A DNA stretch of 64,000 nucleotides from Paraburkholderia phenoliruptrix (GTDB lineage: Bacteria > Pseudomonadota > Gammaproteobacteria > Burkholderiales > Burkholderiaceae): assembly GCF_019511605.1 (NCBI RefSeq), contig NZ_JAEUAV010000020.1:58225-122224 (forward strand). Direction: 5' to 3'. Numbering within the stretch: the stretch's first letter is position 1; every line of letters begins with the position of its first letter. The position numbers were made by a program, and so were the translations under genes. This document shows positions 35,810 through 45,061 of the stretch, piece by piece. The notes under the pieces are model-generated. The model worked only from the letters and a program-made list of their open reading frames with translations. It did not search any database and was not told the origin of the DNA.

Positions 35810-36049
35810 TTAGGCCTTGACGTTTGCGCGAGCGTAGTCGATCGCTTGCTGAACAGTGGTGATCTTCTCGGCTTCTTCATCCGGAATTTCCATGCCGAAT
35901 TCGTCTTCGAGGGCCATCACGAGTTCAACCGTGTCCAGCGAGTCGGCGCCGAGGTCGTTCACGAACGAAGCTTCGTTCTTGATTTCAGCTTCGGCCACGC
36001 CCAGTTGTTCTGCGACGATCTTCTTGACGCGCTGTTCGATATTGTCCAT
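35810..36049 (-). CDS. acpP: Acyl carrier protein
   Basis: The 79-residue acidic helical protein carries Ser37 in [10 protein letters not shown], the phosphopantetheine site filled by AcpS. GGAGGGG lies a few bases before the ATG, an unusually strong ribosome site that suits its very high expression. It has gaps of about 150 bases to fabG and 240 to fabF, unlike the tight spacing in the rest of the run, so it may have its own promoter. Confidence 0.99.
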
Positions 36050-36200
36050 TACCCCTCCAAGGGAAAAGAAGTTCAAAAATACAGTGCGCGCATTTTATCA
36101 GGTTTGACCCGGCAAAAAAGCGGCGCATCAGGTTGCTGTCAAGGCATGCGCCCGACGCATTCGAGAAACGCATCAAGGCGCGGATAGTAACCGAATTTGG

Positions 36201-36950
36201 TTACGACATGTACATTCCGCCGTTCACATGCATCGTCGTGCCGGTGATGTAACCGGCTTGCGGCGACGCGAGGAAAGCGACAGCGTGTGCGATATCTTCC
36301 GGGCTGCCGAGACGGCCCAGCGGAATCTGCGTTTTGAGCGCGGTTTGCTGCTCTTCCGGCAGAGTGCGCGTCATGTCGGTGTCGATGAAGCCAGGCGCCA
36401 CGCAGTTCACCGTAATGCCGCGGCTGCCGATTTCACGTGCGAGCGCGCGCGTCATACCGGCCACGCCCGCCTTCGCTGCGGCGTAGTTGACCTGCCCCGG
36501 ATTGCCCGCGGAACCGACCACCGAGGTGATGTTGATGATGCGCCCGCCCTTCGCCTTCATCATCGGGCGCAGCACCGCACGCGACAGACGGAACACCGAC
36601 TTCAGGTTGGTGTCGATCACCGCGTCCCAGTCGTCGTCCTTCATGCGCATGGCCAGTTGGTCCTGCGTGATGCCGGCGTTGTTCACGAGCACATGCAGCG
36701 CGCCGAATTCTTTCAACGTGCCGTCGATCAGCGCTTCCGCAGCCGCCGCATCGTTCACGTCGAGCACCGCGCCGCGGCCGCTCACGCCTGCCGCATTGAA
36801 CGCTTCGCTAATGGCCGCCGCGCCGCTTTCGCTCGTCGCCGTGCCGATCACGGTGGCGCCCTGGCGCGCGAGTTCCATGGCAATTGCGCGGCCAATGCCG
36901 CGCGAGGCGCCCGTTACGATTGCGATCTGCTTGTCGAGATTCTTTTCCAT
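36201..36950 (-). CDS. fabG: 3-oxoacyl-ACP reductase
   Basis: FabG reduces 3-oxoacyl-ACP with NADPH. The 249-residue short-chain dehydrogenase has the cofactor loop GASRGIG (residues 14-20), NNAG, the catalytic Ser in ITSVVGSAG and Y-x3-K in VNYAAAKAG. It follows fabD by 70 bases in the cluster plsX-fabH-fabD-fabG-acpP-fabF. Confidence 0.98.
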   Translation of the reverse strand: MEKNLDKQIAIVTGASRGIGRAIAMELARQGATVIGTATSESGAAAISEAFNAAGVSGRGAVLDVNDAAAAEALIDGTLKEFGALHVLVNNAGITQDQLAMRMKDDDWDAVIDTNLKSVFRLSRAVLRPMMKAKGGRIINITSVVGSAGNPGQVNYAAAKAGVAGMTRALAREIGSRGITVNCVAPGFIDTDMTRTLPEEQQTALKTQIPLGRLGSPEDIAHAVAFLASPQAGYITGTTMHVNGGMYMS

Positions 36951-37020
36951 CTGTCGATCCGAATGCCCTTCGGAGGGCTGATTGATTGCCGATGCTGGTA
37001 CCGCGTCTGCGCTGTCGCAG

Positions 37021-37956
37021 TTAGCTCGCCGTGACGAGCTTGAGGGTTTCTTCGAGCGAGGCCGGATCGAAGACGGACGCGCCGGTCAGAGTGCCGTCGA
37101 TACGCTTGGTGAGGCCCGCAAGGACCTTGCCCGGCCCGCATTCGACCACATGCGTGACGCCCTGCGCCGCCATGGCTTGCACGCTCTCGACCCAGCGCAC
37201 CGCGCCTGCCGCCTGGCGCACCAGCGCGTCTTTGATCTGCGCGGGCTCGTTGACGATGGCCACGTCGACATTGTTAATGACGGGGATGGACGGCACCTGA
37301 ACGTTGACGCTCGCCAGGTATTCGCGCAATTGATCCGACGCCGGCTTGAGCAGCGACGAGTGAAACGGCGCCGACACCGGCAGCGGCAGCGCGCGCTTCG
37401 CGCCCTTCACCTTCGCGACTTCGCAGGCCTTCTCGACAGCGGCCTTGTGGCCCGCGATCACGACTTGCGACGGCGCATTGAAATTGACCGCTTCGACGAC
37501 GCCCGCCGCCGACGCCTCTGCGCACACCGCGCGCACCGTGTCGTCGTCCAGACCGAGAATTGCCGCCATGCCGCCTTCGCCGACCGGCACCGCCGTTTGC
37601 ATGGCCTGCGCGCGAAAGCGCACGAGCGGCACGGCGTCGCGAAACGCGATTGCGCCGGCCGCGACAAGCGCCGTGTATTCGCCGAGGCTATGGCCCGCGA
37701 CGATGGCCGGCGTGGGGCCGCCGGCCTGCTGCCACGCGCGGTAGATCGCGTAGGCCGCAGTCAGCATGACCGGCTGGGTGTTGGTGGTGAGATTCAGATC
37801 TTCGGCGGGACCTTCGGCGATCAGCTTGCCGAGGTCCTGATTGAGCGCGTCGGAGGCTTCCTGAACCGTCTCGCGCACAATCGCCTGATCGGCGAAAGCG
37901 TTGAGCATGCCGACGGATTGCGAACCCTGTCCAGGAAAAACGAACGCAAATTTCAT
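37021..37956 (-). CDS. fabD: Malonyl-CoA-ACP transacylase
   Basis: FabD loads malonate onto ACP. The 311-residue product has the N-terminal PGQGSQ and nucleophile Ser90 in GHSLGEY, the conserved Arg in FRAQAMQ, and the His near PFHSSLL. Family length is 305-315. It is 97 bases after fabH. Confidence 0.97.
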   Translation of the reverse strand: MKFAFVFPGQGSQSVGMLNAFADQAIVRETVQEASDALNQDLGKLIAEGPAEDLNLTTNTQPVMLTAAYAIYRAWQQAGGPTPAIVAGHSLGEYTALVAAGAIAFRDAVPLVRFRAQAMQTAVPVGEGGMAAILGLDDDTVRAVCAEASAAGVVEAVNFNAPSQVVIAGHKAAVEKACEVAKVKGAKRALPLPVSAPFHSSLLKPASDQLREYLASVNVQVPSIPVINNVDVAIVNEPAQIKDALVRQAAGAVRWVESVQAMAAQGVTHVVECGPGKVLAGLTKRIDGTLTGASVFDPASLEETLKLVTAS

Positions 37957-38053
37957 ATCGTCCCCAAAGTCGATTTAGTCAGATGTAGGCGCGCGGCTCT
38001 CGAGCACGCGGCGCGGGGCGCCTGGAACGGCGCCGCCAGAAGTCAGCCGGCGA

Positions 38054-39043
38054 TCAATAACGGATGACCGACGCGCCCCACGTGAAGCCGCCGCCGACGC
38101 CTTCGATCAGCACGTTCTGGCCGCGCTTGATGCGGCCGTCGCGCACCGCGACGTCGAGTGCGAGTGGAATGGACGCAGCCGACGTGTTGCCGTGCTCGCC
38201 CACGGTGACGACCATGCGTTCCTGCGGCAAGCCAAGCTTGCGGCAGGTGCTCTGCATGATGCGGATATTGGCCTGGTGCGGAATCAGCCAGTCAATCTGA
38301 TCGGCCGACAGGTTCGCTTTCTCGAGCGCTTCCACCGCGACTTTCTCCAGCACATTGACGGCCAGCTTGAACACCGCTTGCCCGTCCATATGCAGGAACG
38401 CACTGCCCGCCACGACGCCGCCGTTCACGTTACCCGGCGTGCAGAGAATGCCCGAATGACTGCCGTCCGCGTGCAGTGCGCTCGAGAGCACGCCCGGTTC
38501 CGCCGACGCCTGCAGGATCACCGCACCCGCGCCGTCGCCGAACAGCACGCAGGTGGTGCGGTCGTTGAAATCGAGAATGCGCGAGAACGTCTCCGCGCCG
38601 ACCACGAGCGCCGTGCGATGCTGGCCGCTGCGAATCAGGCTGTCTGCGAGCGAAACCGCATAGGCAAAGCCGGAGCACACCGCCTGCACGTCGAATGCCG
38701 CGCCGTGATTCTTGATGCCCAGCTTGTTCTGCAGCAGGCACGCCGTGCTCGGAAACACGAAATCCGGCGTGGAGGTGGCGACAATGATCAGGTCGATGGC
38801 TTGCGGGTCGATGTCCGCCGCCTCGATGGCGCGCTGCGAGGCGATCTGCGCGAGGTCGCTCGTCGTGACGTCCGGGTCGGCGAAGTGACGCGCGTGGATG
38901 CCCGTGCGGGCCACGATCCATTCGTCGCTCGTCTCGACGCCCTGCTTCGCGAGACGCTCAGCGAGGTCCTGATTGGTAACGCGCGCGGGCGGCAGATAGC
39001 TGCCGGTGCCGAGGACGCGGGAGTAAATTGTCGATTGAGCCAT
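38054..39043 (-). CDS. fabH: Beta-ketoacyl-ACP synthase III
   Basis: FabH starts fatty-acid chains by joining acetyl-CoA with malonyl-ACP. The 329-residue enzyme has the active Cys123 in VCSGFAYA, His in IPHQANIRI and Asn in GEHGNTSAAS. Its ATG overlaps the plsX stop by one base (TAATG), showing translational coupling. Confidence 0.98.
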   Translation of the reverse strand: MAQSTIYSRVLGTGSYLPPARVTNQDLAERLAKQGVETSDEWIVARTGIHARHFADPDVTTSDLAQIASQRAIEAADIDPQAIDLIIVATSTPDFVFPSTACLLQNKLGIKNHGAAFDVQAVCSGFAYAVSLADSLIRSGQHRTALVVGAETFSRILDFNDRTTCVLFGDGAGAVILQASAEPGVLSSALHADGSHSGILCTPGNVNGGVVAGSAFLHMDGQAVFKLAVNVLEKVAVEALEKANLSADQIDWLIPHQANIRIMQSTCRKLGLPQERMVVTVGEHGNTSAASIPLALDVAVRDGRIKRGQNVLIEGVGGGFTWGASVIRY

Positions 39044-40149
39044 TATGCCTTCGAGGATTGCGCAGCGTAGGGCTCGGCCGGCTGGCCTGCAATGGGGCTT
39101 GCGTGACCCGCACCGCTTGCGTCGCGCGCCGCCTGTTCAAGAGAACCCGCGTTCTCTTCCATCGCTTGCGCAAGGCGCTCCAGCACGCCGTTTTTGACGG
39201 CATCATACCCGCGTTTGATAGCCCACTCAAACGCATAGGCGTCCGCGGAACCGTGGCTTTTGATCACCAGTCCGCGCAGACCCAGCAGCGCGGCACCATT
39301 GTATTGCCGATGATCGACGCGCTTCTTGAAGCGCATCAATACCGGCAGCGCGAGCACGGCCATCACCTTCGTGAGCCACGAACGGCCGAACTCTTCCTTG
39401 ATGATGTTCGAGAGCATCTGCGCGAGGCCCTCGGACGTCTTCAACGCGACATTGCCGACGAAACCGTCGCACACGATCACGTCGACCGTGCCTTTGAAGA
39501 TGTCGTTGCCTTCCACGTTGCCGTGGAAGTTTAGCGTGCTGGCACGCAGCAGCTCACCGGCACGTTTAATCGTGTCGTTGCCCTTGATGACTTCTTCGCC
39601 GATGTTGAGCAGGCCGATGGTGGGCCGCTCCTTACCTTCGAGCGCGGACACGAGCGCGTGCCCCATCTCCGCGAATTGCAGCAGATGCTGCGGTTCGCAG
39701 TCGACGTTGGCGCCCAGGTCGAGCATCATTGTGTAGCCGTTGGGATTGGGCAAGGCGGACGCAATCGCCGGGCGCTCGATGCCCGCCAGCGTTTTGAGCA
39801 CGTAGCGCGACACCGCCATCAGCGCGCCGGTATTGCCGGCGGAGATGCAGGCCTGTGCCTCGCCTTCCTTGACGCGATTGAGCGCCACGCGCATGGATGA
39901 ATCTTTTTTCTTGCGCAGCGCGACTTCGACCGGATCGTCCATGGCGACGATCTCGGAAGCGGATACGACTGTCAACGCCGACAGGTCCTGAGCCTTCAAC
40001 TTCTTGAGCTGCGCACGAATCGCACTTTCAATGCCGACGAGCAGCAGCTGCGCGTCAGGATGCGAGCGAACGAAGTTGACGGCAGCGGGAACGGTCACGG
40101 ACGGGCCGTGGTCGCCTCCCATGCAATCTATCGTGAGCTTTACTGTCAT
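39043..40149 (-). CDS. plsX: Phosphate acyltransferase PlsX
   Basis: PlsX turns acyl-ACP into acyl-phosphate for phospholipid synthesis. The 368-residue product has DCMGGDHGPSVTVPAA near the N-terminus, GNTGALMA, and CDGFVGNVALKTSEG. The last 35 residues are an extra polar tail. It lies after rpmF with a terminator-like hairpin between, the familiar yceD-rpmF-plsX-fabH order. Confidence 0.97.
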   Translation of the reverse strand: MTVKLTIDCMGGDHGPSVTVPAAVNFVRSHPDAQLLLVGIESAIRAQLKKLKAQDLSALTVVSASEIVAMDDPVEVALRKKKDSSMRVALNRVKEGEAQACISAGNTGALMAVSRYVLKTLAGIERPAIASALPNPNGYTMMLDLGANVDCEPQHLLQFAEMGHALVSALEGKERPTIGLLNIGEEVIKGNDTIKRAGELLRASTLNFHGNVEGNDIFKGTVDVIVCDGFVGNVALKTSEGLAQMLSNIIKEEFGRSWLTKVMAVLALPVLMRFKKRVDHRQYNGAALLGLRGLVIKSHGSADAYAFEWAIKRGYDAVKNGVLERLAQAMEENAGSLEQAARDASGAGHASPIAGQPAEPYAAQSSKA

Positions 40150-40220
40150 GGAGTGCGGCGAATTTCAGGCGCTCTGCAGGGGACTGCGGCAAGCGCTGAA
40201 GCTGCAACTGCGATCGACAC

Positions 40221-40250
40221 AAAAAAGCGGCAATTCAATGCCGCCTTTTT
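40221..40250 (-). terminator. Terminator-like hairpin between rpmF and plsX
   Basis: On the minus strand GGCGGC-ATTGAATT-GCCGC followed by six T. It should reduce read-through from the abundant ribosomal-protein message into plsX and the fab genes. Confidence 0.8.
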
Positions 40251-40332
40251 GTCGAGCCGGGAAAATGTCAAGCGAGTGTCAAGCGAGCTGATCGCCACGC
40301 GAAACGCCGGTTGGCGCAACGCAGTGAAACGA

Positions 40333-40512
40333 TTAGTCGTTCTTCGTCTTGACGACTTTCTTGCCGCGATAGTAGCCGTTCGGGCTGACGTGGTGACGCA
40401 GATGCACTTCGCCCGTGCTCGGTTCCACGGCCAGCGGCGCTGCCGTCAGGAAATCGTGCGAACGGTGCATGCCGCGCTTCGACGGCGACTTCTTATTTTG
40501 TTGAACTGCCAT
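40333..40512 (-). CDS. rpmF: 50S ribosomal protein L32
   Basis: A 59-residue basic protein translated from the ATG at 40512: it opens [19 protein letters not shown], contains the conserved [17 protein letters not shown], and ends with a Lys-rich tail ([10 protein letters not shown]). It lacks the zinc-cysteine pairs of the C+ form, so it is a C- type L32. It sits between yceD and plsX as in most proteobacteria. Confidence 0.97.
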
Positions 40513-40613
40513 GACTAACTCCTAAAAATTTTCCGAATTCTAACACAGCCCGACGCGGTGTCCGCCACTGGCCGAATGGCCAATGCGCCCGCCTCGCGCT
40601 CCCATGCAACTGT

Positions 40614-41267
40614 TCAGTGCTTCTTGTCGCCCGGCTTGCCGCGCTTGAGACTTTCGAGCGCCGCAAACGGATTCGGCCGCTCCGGTTCCGCTGCTTCGCC
40701 GGCCCCGTCGGCTTCGTCCAGCGCAGCTTCGTCGAACTCACTTTCGGTACCGGCCGCACCAGAGACGAGACTCTCGTGCACCTCGGGACATACCTCGTGC
40801 TTGGGCACGAGTGGCAACGAAAGCAGCAACTCTTCCTCGATCAGGTCGATGAGATCGAACTGGCGCGAGCCCACGATCACTTCGACTTCATCCTCGTCAA
40901 GCGGAAACTCTTCGGCTTCCGCCTCCGTGTTGACGATCCGGTAGGTCGCGTCGACATTGAACGCCTGCGAGTACGGTGTCATGCACCGCTGACATTCGAG
41001 CCACGCAGCACCGTGAATCGCCATCCTCAAATAAGGCTGGGGACCCTCGGTGCCGTCGTCCTGCAATTCCGGCTGCGTCGCCCCTTCGGCCTGCCAGGTG
41101 AACGCAGTGTCGCGGTCTGGCGCTTCTGCCGGGACTTCGTTTAACATGCGCGGCAGTTGCGAGACGCGCACGACACCCGCGGCCTGCCGGCCGCTCCGCG
41201 CAAATTCGAACAGATCGAGTTCGTGCGGGTCGGACAGACCTGCAGGTTTGCCAGGATGTTGAGTCAT
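40614..41267 (-). CDS. yceD: YceD/DUF177 family protein (23S rRNA accumulation)
   Basis: The 217-residue acidic protein has the DUF177 pattern: LECQRCM in the middle and the later PKHEVCPE, giving the C-x2-C...C arrangement, after which the fold ends. The N-terminal FEFARSGRQAAGVV also fits. Family members are linked to 23S rRNA accumulation, and the gene is nearly always next to rpmF. It is the first gene of the long minus-strand run. Confidence 0.92.
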   Translation of the reverse strand: MTQHPGKPAGLSDPHELDLFEFARSGRQAAGVVRVSQLPRMLNEVPAEAPDRDTAFTWQAEGATQPELQDDGTEGPQPYLRMAIHGAAWLECQRCMTPYSQAFNVDATYRIVNTEAEAEEFPLDEDEVEVIVGSRQFDLIDLIEEELLLSLPLVPKHEVCPEVHESLVSGAAGTESEFDEAALDEADGAGEAAEPERPNPFAALESLKRGKPGDKKH

Positions 41268-41588
41268 GTGCGCTCCTGCGTCGGCAAGAATTCGCCGTTA
41301 GATCACGGGATAAACCAGTTTGCGAGAAAGCCCGCGTACCTTCGGTGATGCGCCTGTGGCCGCTTATATTTTTGTTGCCGCTGCCCTTGGCCCTGCCGCT
41401 ACCCTTGGCCCTGCCGCTGCTACCGCCACGGATCCACGGATCACACCGAAGCCCGCCTGACGCAAGCATACCGATGAAAAGCCCAAAATCATATCCGTTT
41501 TGTCTTTTCGAGTCAAACACTTAAGCCCGTACCGGCGCGACCTGCGCGCGAGCCGCGTATGCCCCGCCTCTCCAGCCGTTGATCGACC
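41268..41588. other. Divergent region between yceD and maf, with an 18-bp tandem repeat
   Basis: About 320 bases without a supported gene. It contains two copies of an 18-bp unit (GCCGCTGCCCTTGGCCCT at 41377-41394, one mismatch at 41395-41412) and a partial third. Promoters for both divergent operons should be here, but I could not locate a convincing one. Confidence 0.5.
41377..41424. repeat. 18-bp tandem repeat, 2.6 copies
   Basis: Units at 41377 and 41395 differ at one base; the third unit is cut after GCCGCTGCTACC. It is G/C-rich and noncoding. Confidence 0.85.
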
Positions 41589-42206
41589 ATGTCAGATTCC
41601 CTTAAAAGCCCGCCGCGCCTCATTCTGGCGTCGAGTTCGCCGTATCGCCGCGAGTTGCTCGAACGCCTGCGCATTCCTTTCGACGTGGCCGTGCCCGCGA
41701 TCGACGAAACCCCGCATGCAGGCGAAACGCCACAAGCCACTGCATTGCGGCTCGCAGTGGCAAAGGCGCGTGCGGTAGCGGCCGCGCTAGCCACCACCGA
41801 CGCCGCGCTCGTCATCGGCTCCGACCAGGTGGCTACTTATGACGGCCTGCAGATAGGCAAACCCGGCACCCACGAGAAGGCGCTTGCGCAATTGCAGGCG
41901 ATGCGGGGACGCGAGGTACTGTTCCATAGTGCGCTATGCCTGCTCGACAGCCGCTCGGGCGTCGCCCAGACCGCAGACGTGATTACGCGCGTACGCTTTC
42001 GCGACCTTCCGGACGCAATGCTGCAAGCATATCTGCACGCCGAGACGCCGTACGACGTCGCCGGCAGCGCGAAATCCGAGGGTCTCGGCATTGCGCTGCT
42101 GGAAGCAATCCATTCGGACGATCCGACCGCGCTCGTCGGCCTGCCGCTGATCGTGCTGTCCGGCATGCTGCTGACGGCGGGTTATCCGCTATTGGGGGCA
42201 AAATGA
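41589..42206 (+). CDS. Maf family nucleoside triphosphate pyrophosphatase (YceF-like)
   Basis: The 205-residue product begins LILASSSPYRRELLERL, has the catalytic-site EKAL/SDQVA segments (GSDQVATYDG) and ends LVGLPLIVLSGML. In E. coli the YceF branch, which lies next to yceD-rpmF, acts on 7-methyl-GTP. Its position divergent from yceD-rpmF supports the YceF branch over the dTTP/UTP branch. Its TGA overlaps the next ATG (ATGA). Confidence 0.92.
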   Translation: MSDSLKSPPRLILASSSPYRRELLERLRIPFDVAVPAIDETPHAGETPQATALRLAVAKARAVAAALATTDAALVIGSDQVATYDGLQIGKPGTHEKALAQLQAMRGREVLFHSALCLLDSRSGVAQTADVITRVRFRDLPDAMLQAYLHAETPYDVAGSAKSEGLGIALLEAIHSDDPTALVGLPLIVLSGMLLTAGYPLLGAK

Positions 42207-42916
42207 GCGGCACGCTGTATCTGATCCCGAATACGCTCGGCGAGGGCGACGCGCTCGACGCCGTGCTCCCCGCGCCGGTTCGCGCCCGCGCGGCGACGCT
42301 TCAGTATTACATTGGCGAAAACGCCAAAACCACGCGCGCGTTCCTGAAGAAAGTCGGCACCGAACGGCCGATCCAGGAAATCGAGATCCGGGAACTGAAC
42401 GTGAACACGCCCGCCGGCGAGATCGACAAGCTGCTCGCGCCAGTCCTCGCCGGCACGGACGCAGGGCTCGTCTCCGAAGCCGGTTGTCCGGCGGTCGCCG
42501 ATCCTGGCGCGCTGCTGGTGCGCCGCGCGCACGAGCGGGGCGTCAAGGTCGTGCCGTTCGTGGGACCGAGCTCGATCTTGCTCGCGCTAATGGCTTCGGG
42601 GCTGAATGGACAGAGTTTTGCGTTCCACGGCTACCTGCCGGTCGACGCAGCCGAAAGAGCCAAGCGCATACGCGATCTCGAATTGCAGTCGCGCAAAGGC
42701 AAGCAGACGCAGATTTTTATCGAGACGCCGTACCGCAACCGGGCGCTGCTGGACACCTTGCTGGCCAGCTGCGCCCCTTCCACGCTCGTTTGTGTTGCCG
42801 TGGATCTGACGCTGGAAACGGAAACAATCCGCAGTCACACGGTGGCGGACTGGAAGAAGAAACCAGCGGCCGACATCCACAAGCGGCCGGCCATTTTCCT
42901 GATTCTCGCGGCGTAG
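42203..42916 (+). CDS. SAM-dependent methyltransferase of the RsmI/tetrapyrrole-methylase family
   Basis: The 237-residue product has the family start LYLIPNTLGE, the SEAGCPAVADPG segment and GPSSILLALMASGLNGQSFAFHGYLP that form the SAM pocket. RsmI methylates C1402 of 16S rRNA, but RsmI is about 280 residues and begins YVVATPIGNL, so this looks like the shorter paralogue of unknown substrate. It is translationally coupled to maf and convergent with sppA, with only 10 bases between stops. Confidence 0.85.
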   Translation: MSGTLYLIPNTLGEGDALDAVLPAPVRARAATLQYYIGENAKTTRAFLKKVGTERPIQEIEIRELNVNTPAGEIDKLLAPVLAGTDAGLVSEAGCPAVADPGALLVRRAHERGVKVVPFVGPSSILLALMASGLNGQSFAFHGYLPVDAAERAKRIRDLELQSRKGKQTQIFIETPYRNRALLDTLLASCAPSTLVCVAVDLTLETETIRSHTVADWKKKPAADIHKRPAIFLILAA

Positions 42917-42926
42917 CGCCGCGACA

Positions 42927-43931
42927 TCACCGCAAGTTCAGCTTGCCACCCAGCGCCAACGCATGCACGGCGCCGCTGCCCACAGCGGCGCCGAATTTGC
43001 GCGCGACGCGGTCGGTAATGCTCTCCTTGACCGTGTAGTCGACGATTTCCGGCGCCTTGATGAGTTCTCGCGCGACGTAGTTCGCGTCGCCAAACCCGTC
43101 CGCAAGGCCCAGTTCGACGCTCTTCTCGCCCGTCCAGAATAGTCCCGAGAACATGTCCGGCGTCTCGTGCAGACGCTTGCCGCGCCCTTGGCGCACCGCC
43201 TCGATGAACTGCGCATGGATCTGGTCCAGCATTTCCTGCGCGTGCTGGTCCATCTTCGGCGTTTCGGGAGAGAACGGGTCGTAAAAACCCTTGTTCTCGC
43301 CCGAAGTATGCAGCCGGCGCTGAATGCCGAGCTTGTCCATGAGCCCGGTGAAGCCAAAACTGTCCATCAGCACGCCGATGGAGCCTACGATGCTCGCCTT
43401 GTCCACGTAGATCTTGTCGCCGGCCGCCGCCGCGTAGTAACCGCCGGACGCGCACATGTCGCCCACCACCACGTAGAGAGGAATTGACGGATGTTTGGCC
43501 CGCAAACGGCGCATTTCGTCGTAGATGATCCCCGCTTGCACCGGACTGCCGCCCGGGCTGTTGCAACGAAGAATCACCCCCGCCGTGCCGGCGTCATCGA
43601 ACGCGCTTTCCAGCGCCGCCGCCACATCTTCCGCGTTCGCTCGCGTATCAGCCGATATTTCGCCGTCAAGCGCGATTAACGCGGTATGGCGGCCGGACGC
43701 TGCCAGCTTGTCGCCGGAAAAATCGAACACGGCCCAGATCAAGAAGCCCAAGAGGGCAAGAAATAGAAGTCGGAAGAAAATCTTCCAACGCCGCGCGGCG
43801 CGCTGCTCGTTAATCGCAGCGAGCGCGATACGCTCGAGCGCCGCGCGCTCCCAGCCCGGCTCCTCGGCAGAAGCTCGGCTGCGGCTACTGAGGGACGGTT
43901 CTTTCGTTTCAGGCGTCAAATTGTCGGACAT
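42927..43931 (-). CDS. sppA: S49 family signal peptide peptidase
   Basis: The 334-residue product has one N-terminal membrane helix (about residues 51-70) and one S49 domain, so it is the short SppA form. The catalytic Ser162 lies in MCASGGYY and the general-base Lys214 in ENKGFYDPF. It degrades cleaved signal peptides in the inner membrane, facing the periplasm. It follows the Rieske gene after about 50 bases in the operon rluC-HAD-Rieske-sppA. Confidence 0.92.
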   Translation of the reverse strand: MSDNLTPETKEPSLSSRSRASAEEPGWERAALERIALAAINEQRAARRWKIFFRLLFLALLGFLIWAVFDFSGDKLAASGRHTALIALDGEISADTRANAEDVAAALESAFDDAGTAGVILRCNSPGGSPVQAGIIYDEMRRLRAKHPSIPLYVVVGDMCASGGYYAAAAGDKIYVDKASIVGSIGVLMDSFGFTGLMDKLGIQRRLHTSGENKGFYDPFSPETPKMDQHAQEMLDQIHAQFIEAVRQGRGKRLHETPDMFSGLFWTGEKSVELGLADGFGDANYVARELIKAPEIVDYTVKESITDRVARKFGAAVGSGAVHALALGGKLNLR

Positions 43932-43982
43932 GCGGCTTTTGGGATAAATCGAAAAATGGGGGCCAGGCAGGACGGACCCGCG

Positions 43983-44405
43983 TCAGGGCATGGCGGGCTG
44001 CAATTCGCCGTCCGGGAGCCAGAAAACGGCGCGGCCTTCGGGTGTGTCGCGCTCGTCGACCTGGAGAGCGCGCAACCGCGCCCCGCGGCAAGGACCGCCT
44101 ACGCATTTGCCGGTATCCGGTGCGTAAATCGCGCCGTGGGTGGCGCACATCAAGTATAAACCGGACGATTCGAAGAACTGACCCTCGGCCCAGTCCAGCT
44201 CCATCGGCACGTGCGCGCAGCGGTTCAGGTAACCATAGGCGCGACCGTCGTAGCGAACGAAAAACACCACGACTTCTTGCGCGCCGATTCTCGCGGCGCG
44301 CCGAACCCCTCGCCCGCCGTCGAGCAGTTCCTCCGACGCGCACACGCGCACCGCCTGCGCTGCGGACTCCTCTACGCGCCCGCCTGCCTCTTGCGTCGAG
44401 CTCAT
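43983..44405 (-). CDS. Rieske [2Fe-2S] domain protein
   Basis: The 140-residue product has the Rieske ligand pattern C-x-H (NRCAHVPMELDW) and C-x2-H (YLMCATHGAIY) about 20 residues later. There is no signal peptide or membrane anchor, so it resembles small soluble ferredoxin-type Rieske proteins rather than the bc1 subunit. Partner unknown. Its ATG overlaps the stop of the HAD gene (ATGA), and an S49 peptidase gene follows. Confidence 0.88.
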   Translation of the reverse strand: MSSTQEAGGRVEESAAQAVRVCASEELLDGGRGVRRAARIGAQEVVVFFVRYDGRAYGYLNRCAHVPMELDWAEGQFFESSGLYLMCATHGAIYAPDTGKCVGGPCRGARLRALQVDERDTPEGRAVFWLPDGELQPAMP

Positions 44406-45061
44406 GCGTTGTCCCTCAACCAGCCTGACAGGGCTCCGACGCTCGAAGCCACATATTTCGGCGACAGCGCGCTGAGCGAGTCGGCAGGATGCGCGCCGTA
44501 GGTCACGCCGATACCCGCGACGCCCGCGTTGATCGCCATTTGCAAATCGTGGGTCGTGTCGCCCACCATGACCGTGCGCACCGGATCCTGCCCGAGTTCG
44601 CGCGTCAATTCGTGCAACATGGCCGGATGCGGCTTCGAAAACGTTTCGTCGGCGCAGCGCGTGCCATCGAAGAGGCTCGTGAGCCGCACCTGATCGAGCG
44701 CGCGGTTCAGTCCGACGCGGCTCTTTCCCGTAGCCACGGCAAGCAGATACCCCTGGTCCCGCAATTCCTGCAGCATCTCGCGCACGCCAGCAAACAGCTC
44801 CGTAGTCTGGTCCTTTACCAGATAGTGGAACCGGTAGCGCTCGGCAAGCCGCGGGTAATCGGCCGGATCGAGCGTGGGCGCCGCGATTTGCAGCGCGTCC
44901 CGCAAGCCGAGGCCGATCACGTAGCTGGCCGCTTCGTCCGCGGGCACCGGCAGACCGAGATCGCGGCACGCGGCCTGAATGCTGCGCGTGATGTGCGCAG
45001 TGGAATCCATCAGCGTTCCGTCCCAGTCGAAGACGATCAGATCAAATTGCTCTCTAGCCAT
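44402..45061 (-). CDS. HAD-IA hydrolase, phosphoglycolate-phosphatase-like
   Basis: The 219-residue product has the nucleophile motif FDWDGTLMDS, the motif II VATGKSR, the Lys in FSKPHPAM and the metal motif VMVGDTTHDLQMA. This fits Gph-like phosphatases. In beta-proteobacteria genes of this type often sit just after rluC, as here, overlapping it by 8 bases. Substrate not settled: phosphoglycolate is likely but unproven. Confidence 0.88.
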   Translation of the reverse strand: MAREQFDLIVFDWDGTLMDSTAHITRSIQAACRDLGLPVPADEAASYVIGLGLRDALQIAAPTLDPADYPRLAERYRFHYLVKDQTTELFAGVREMLQELRDQGYLLAVATGKSRVGLNRALDQVRLTSLFDGTRCADETFSKPHPAMLHELTRELGQDPVRTVMVGDTTHDLQMAINAGVAGIGVTYGAHPADSLSALSPKYVASSVGALSGWLRDNA

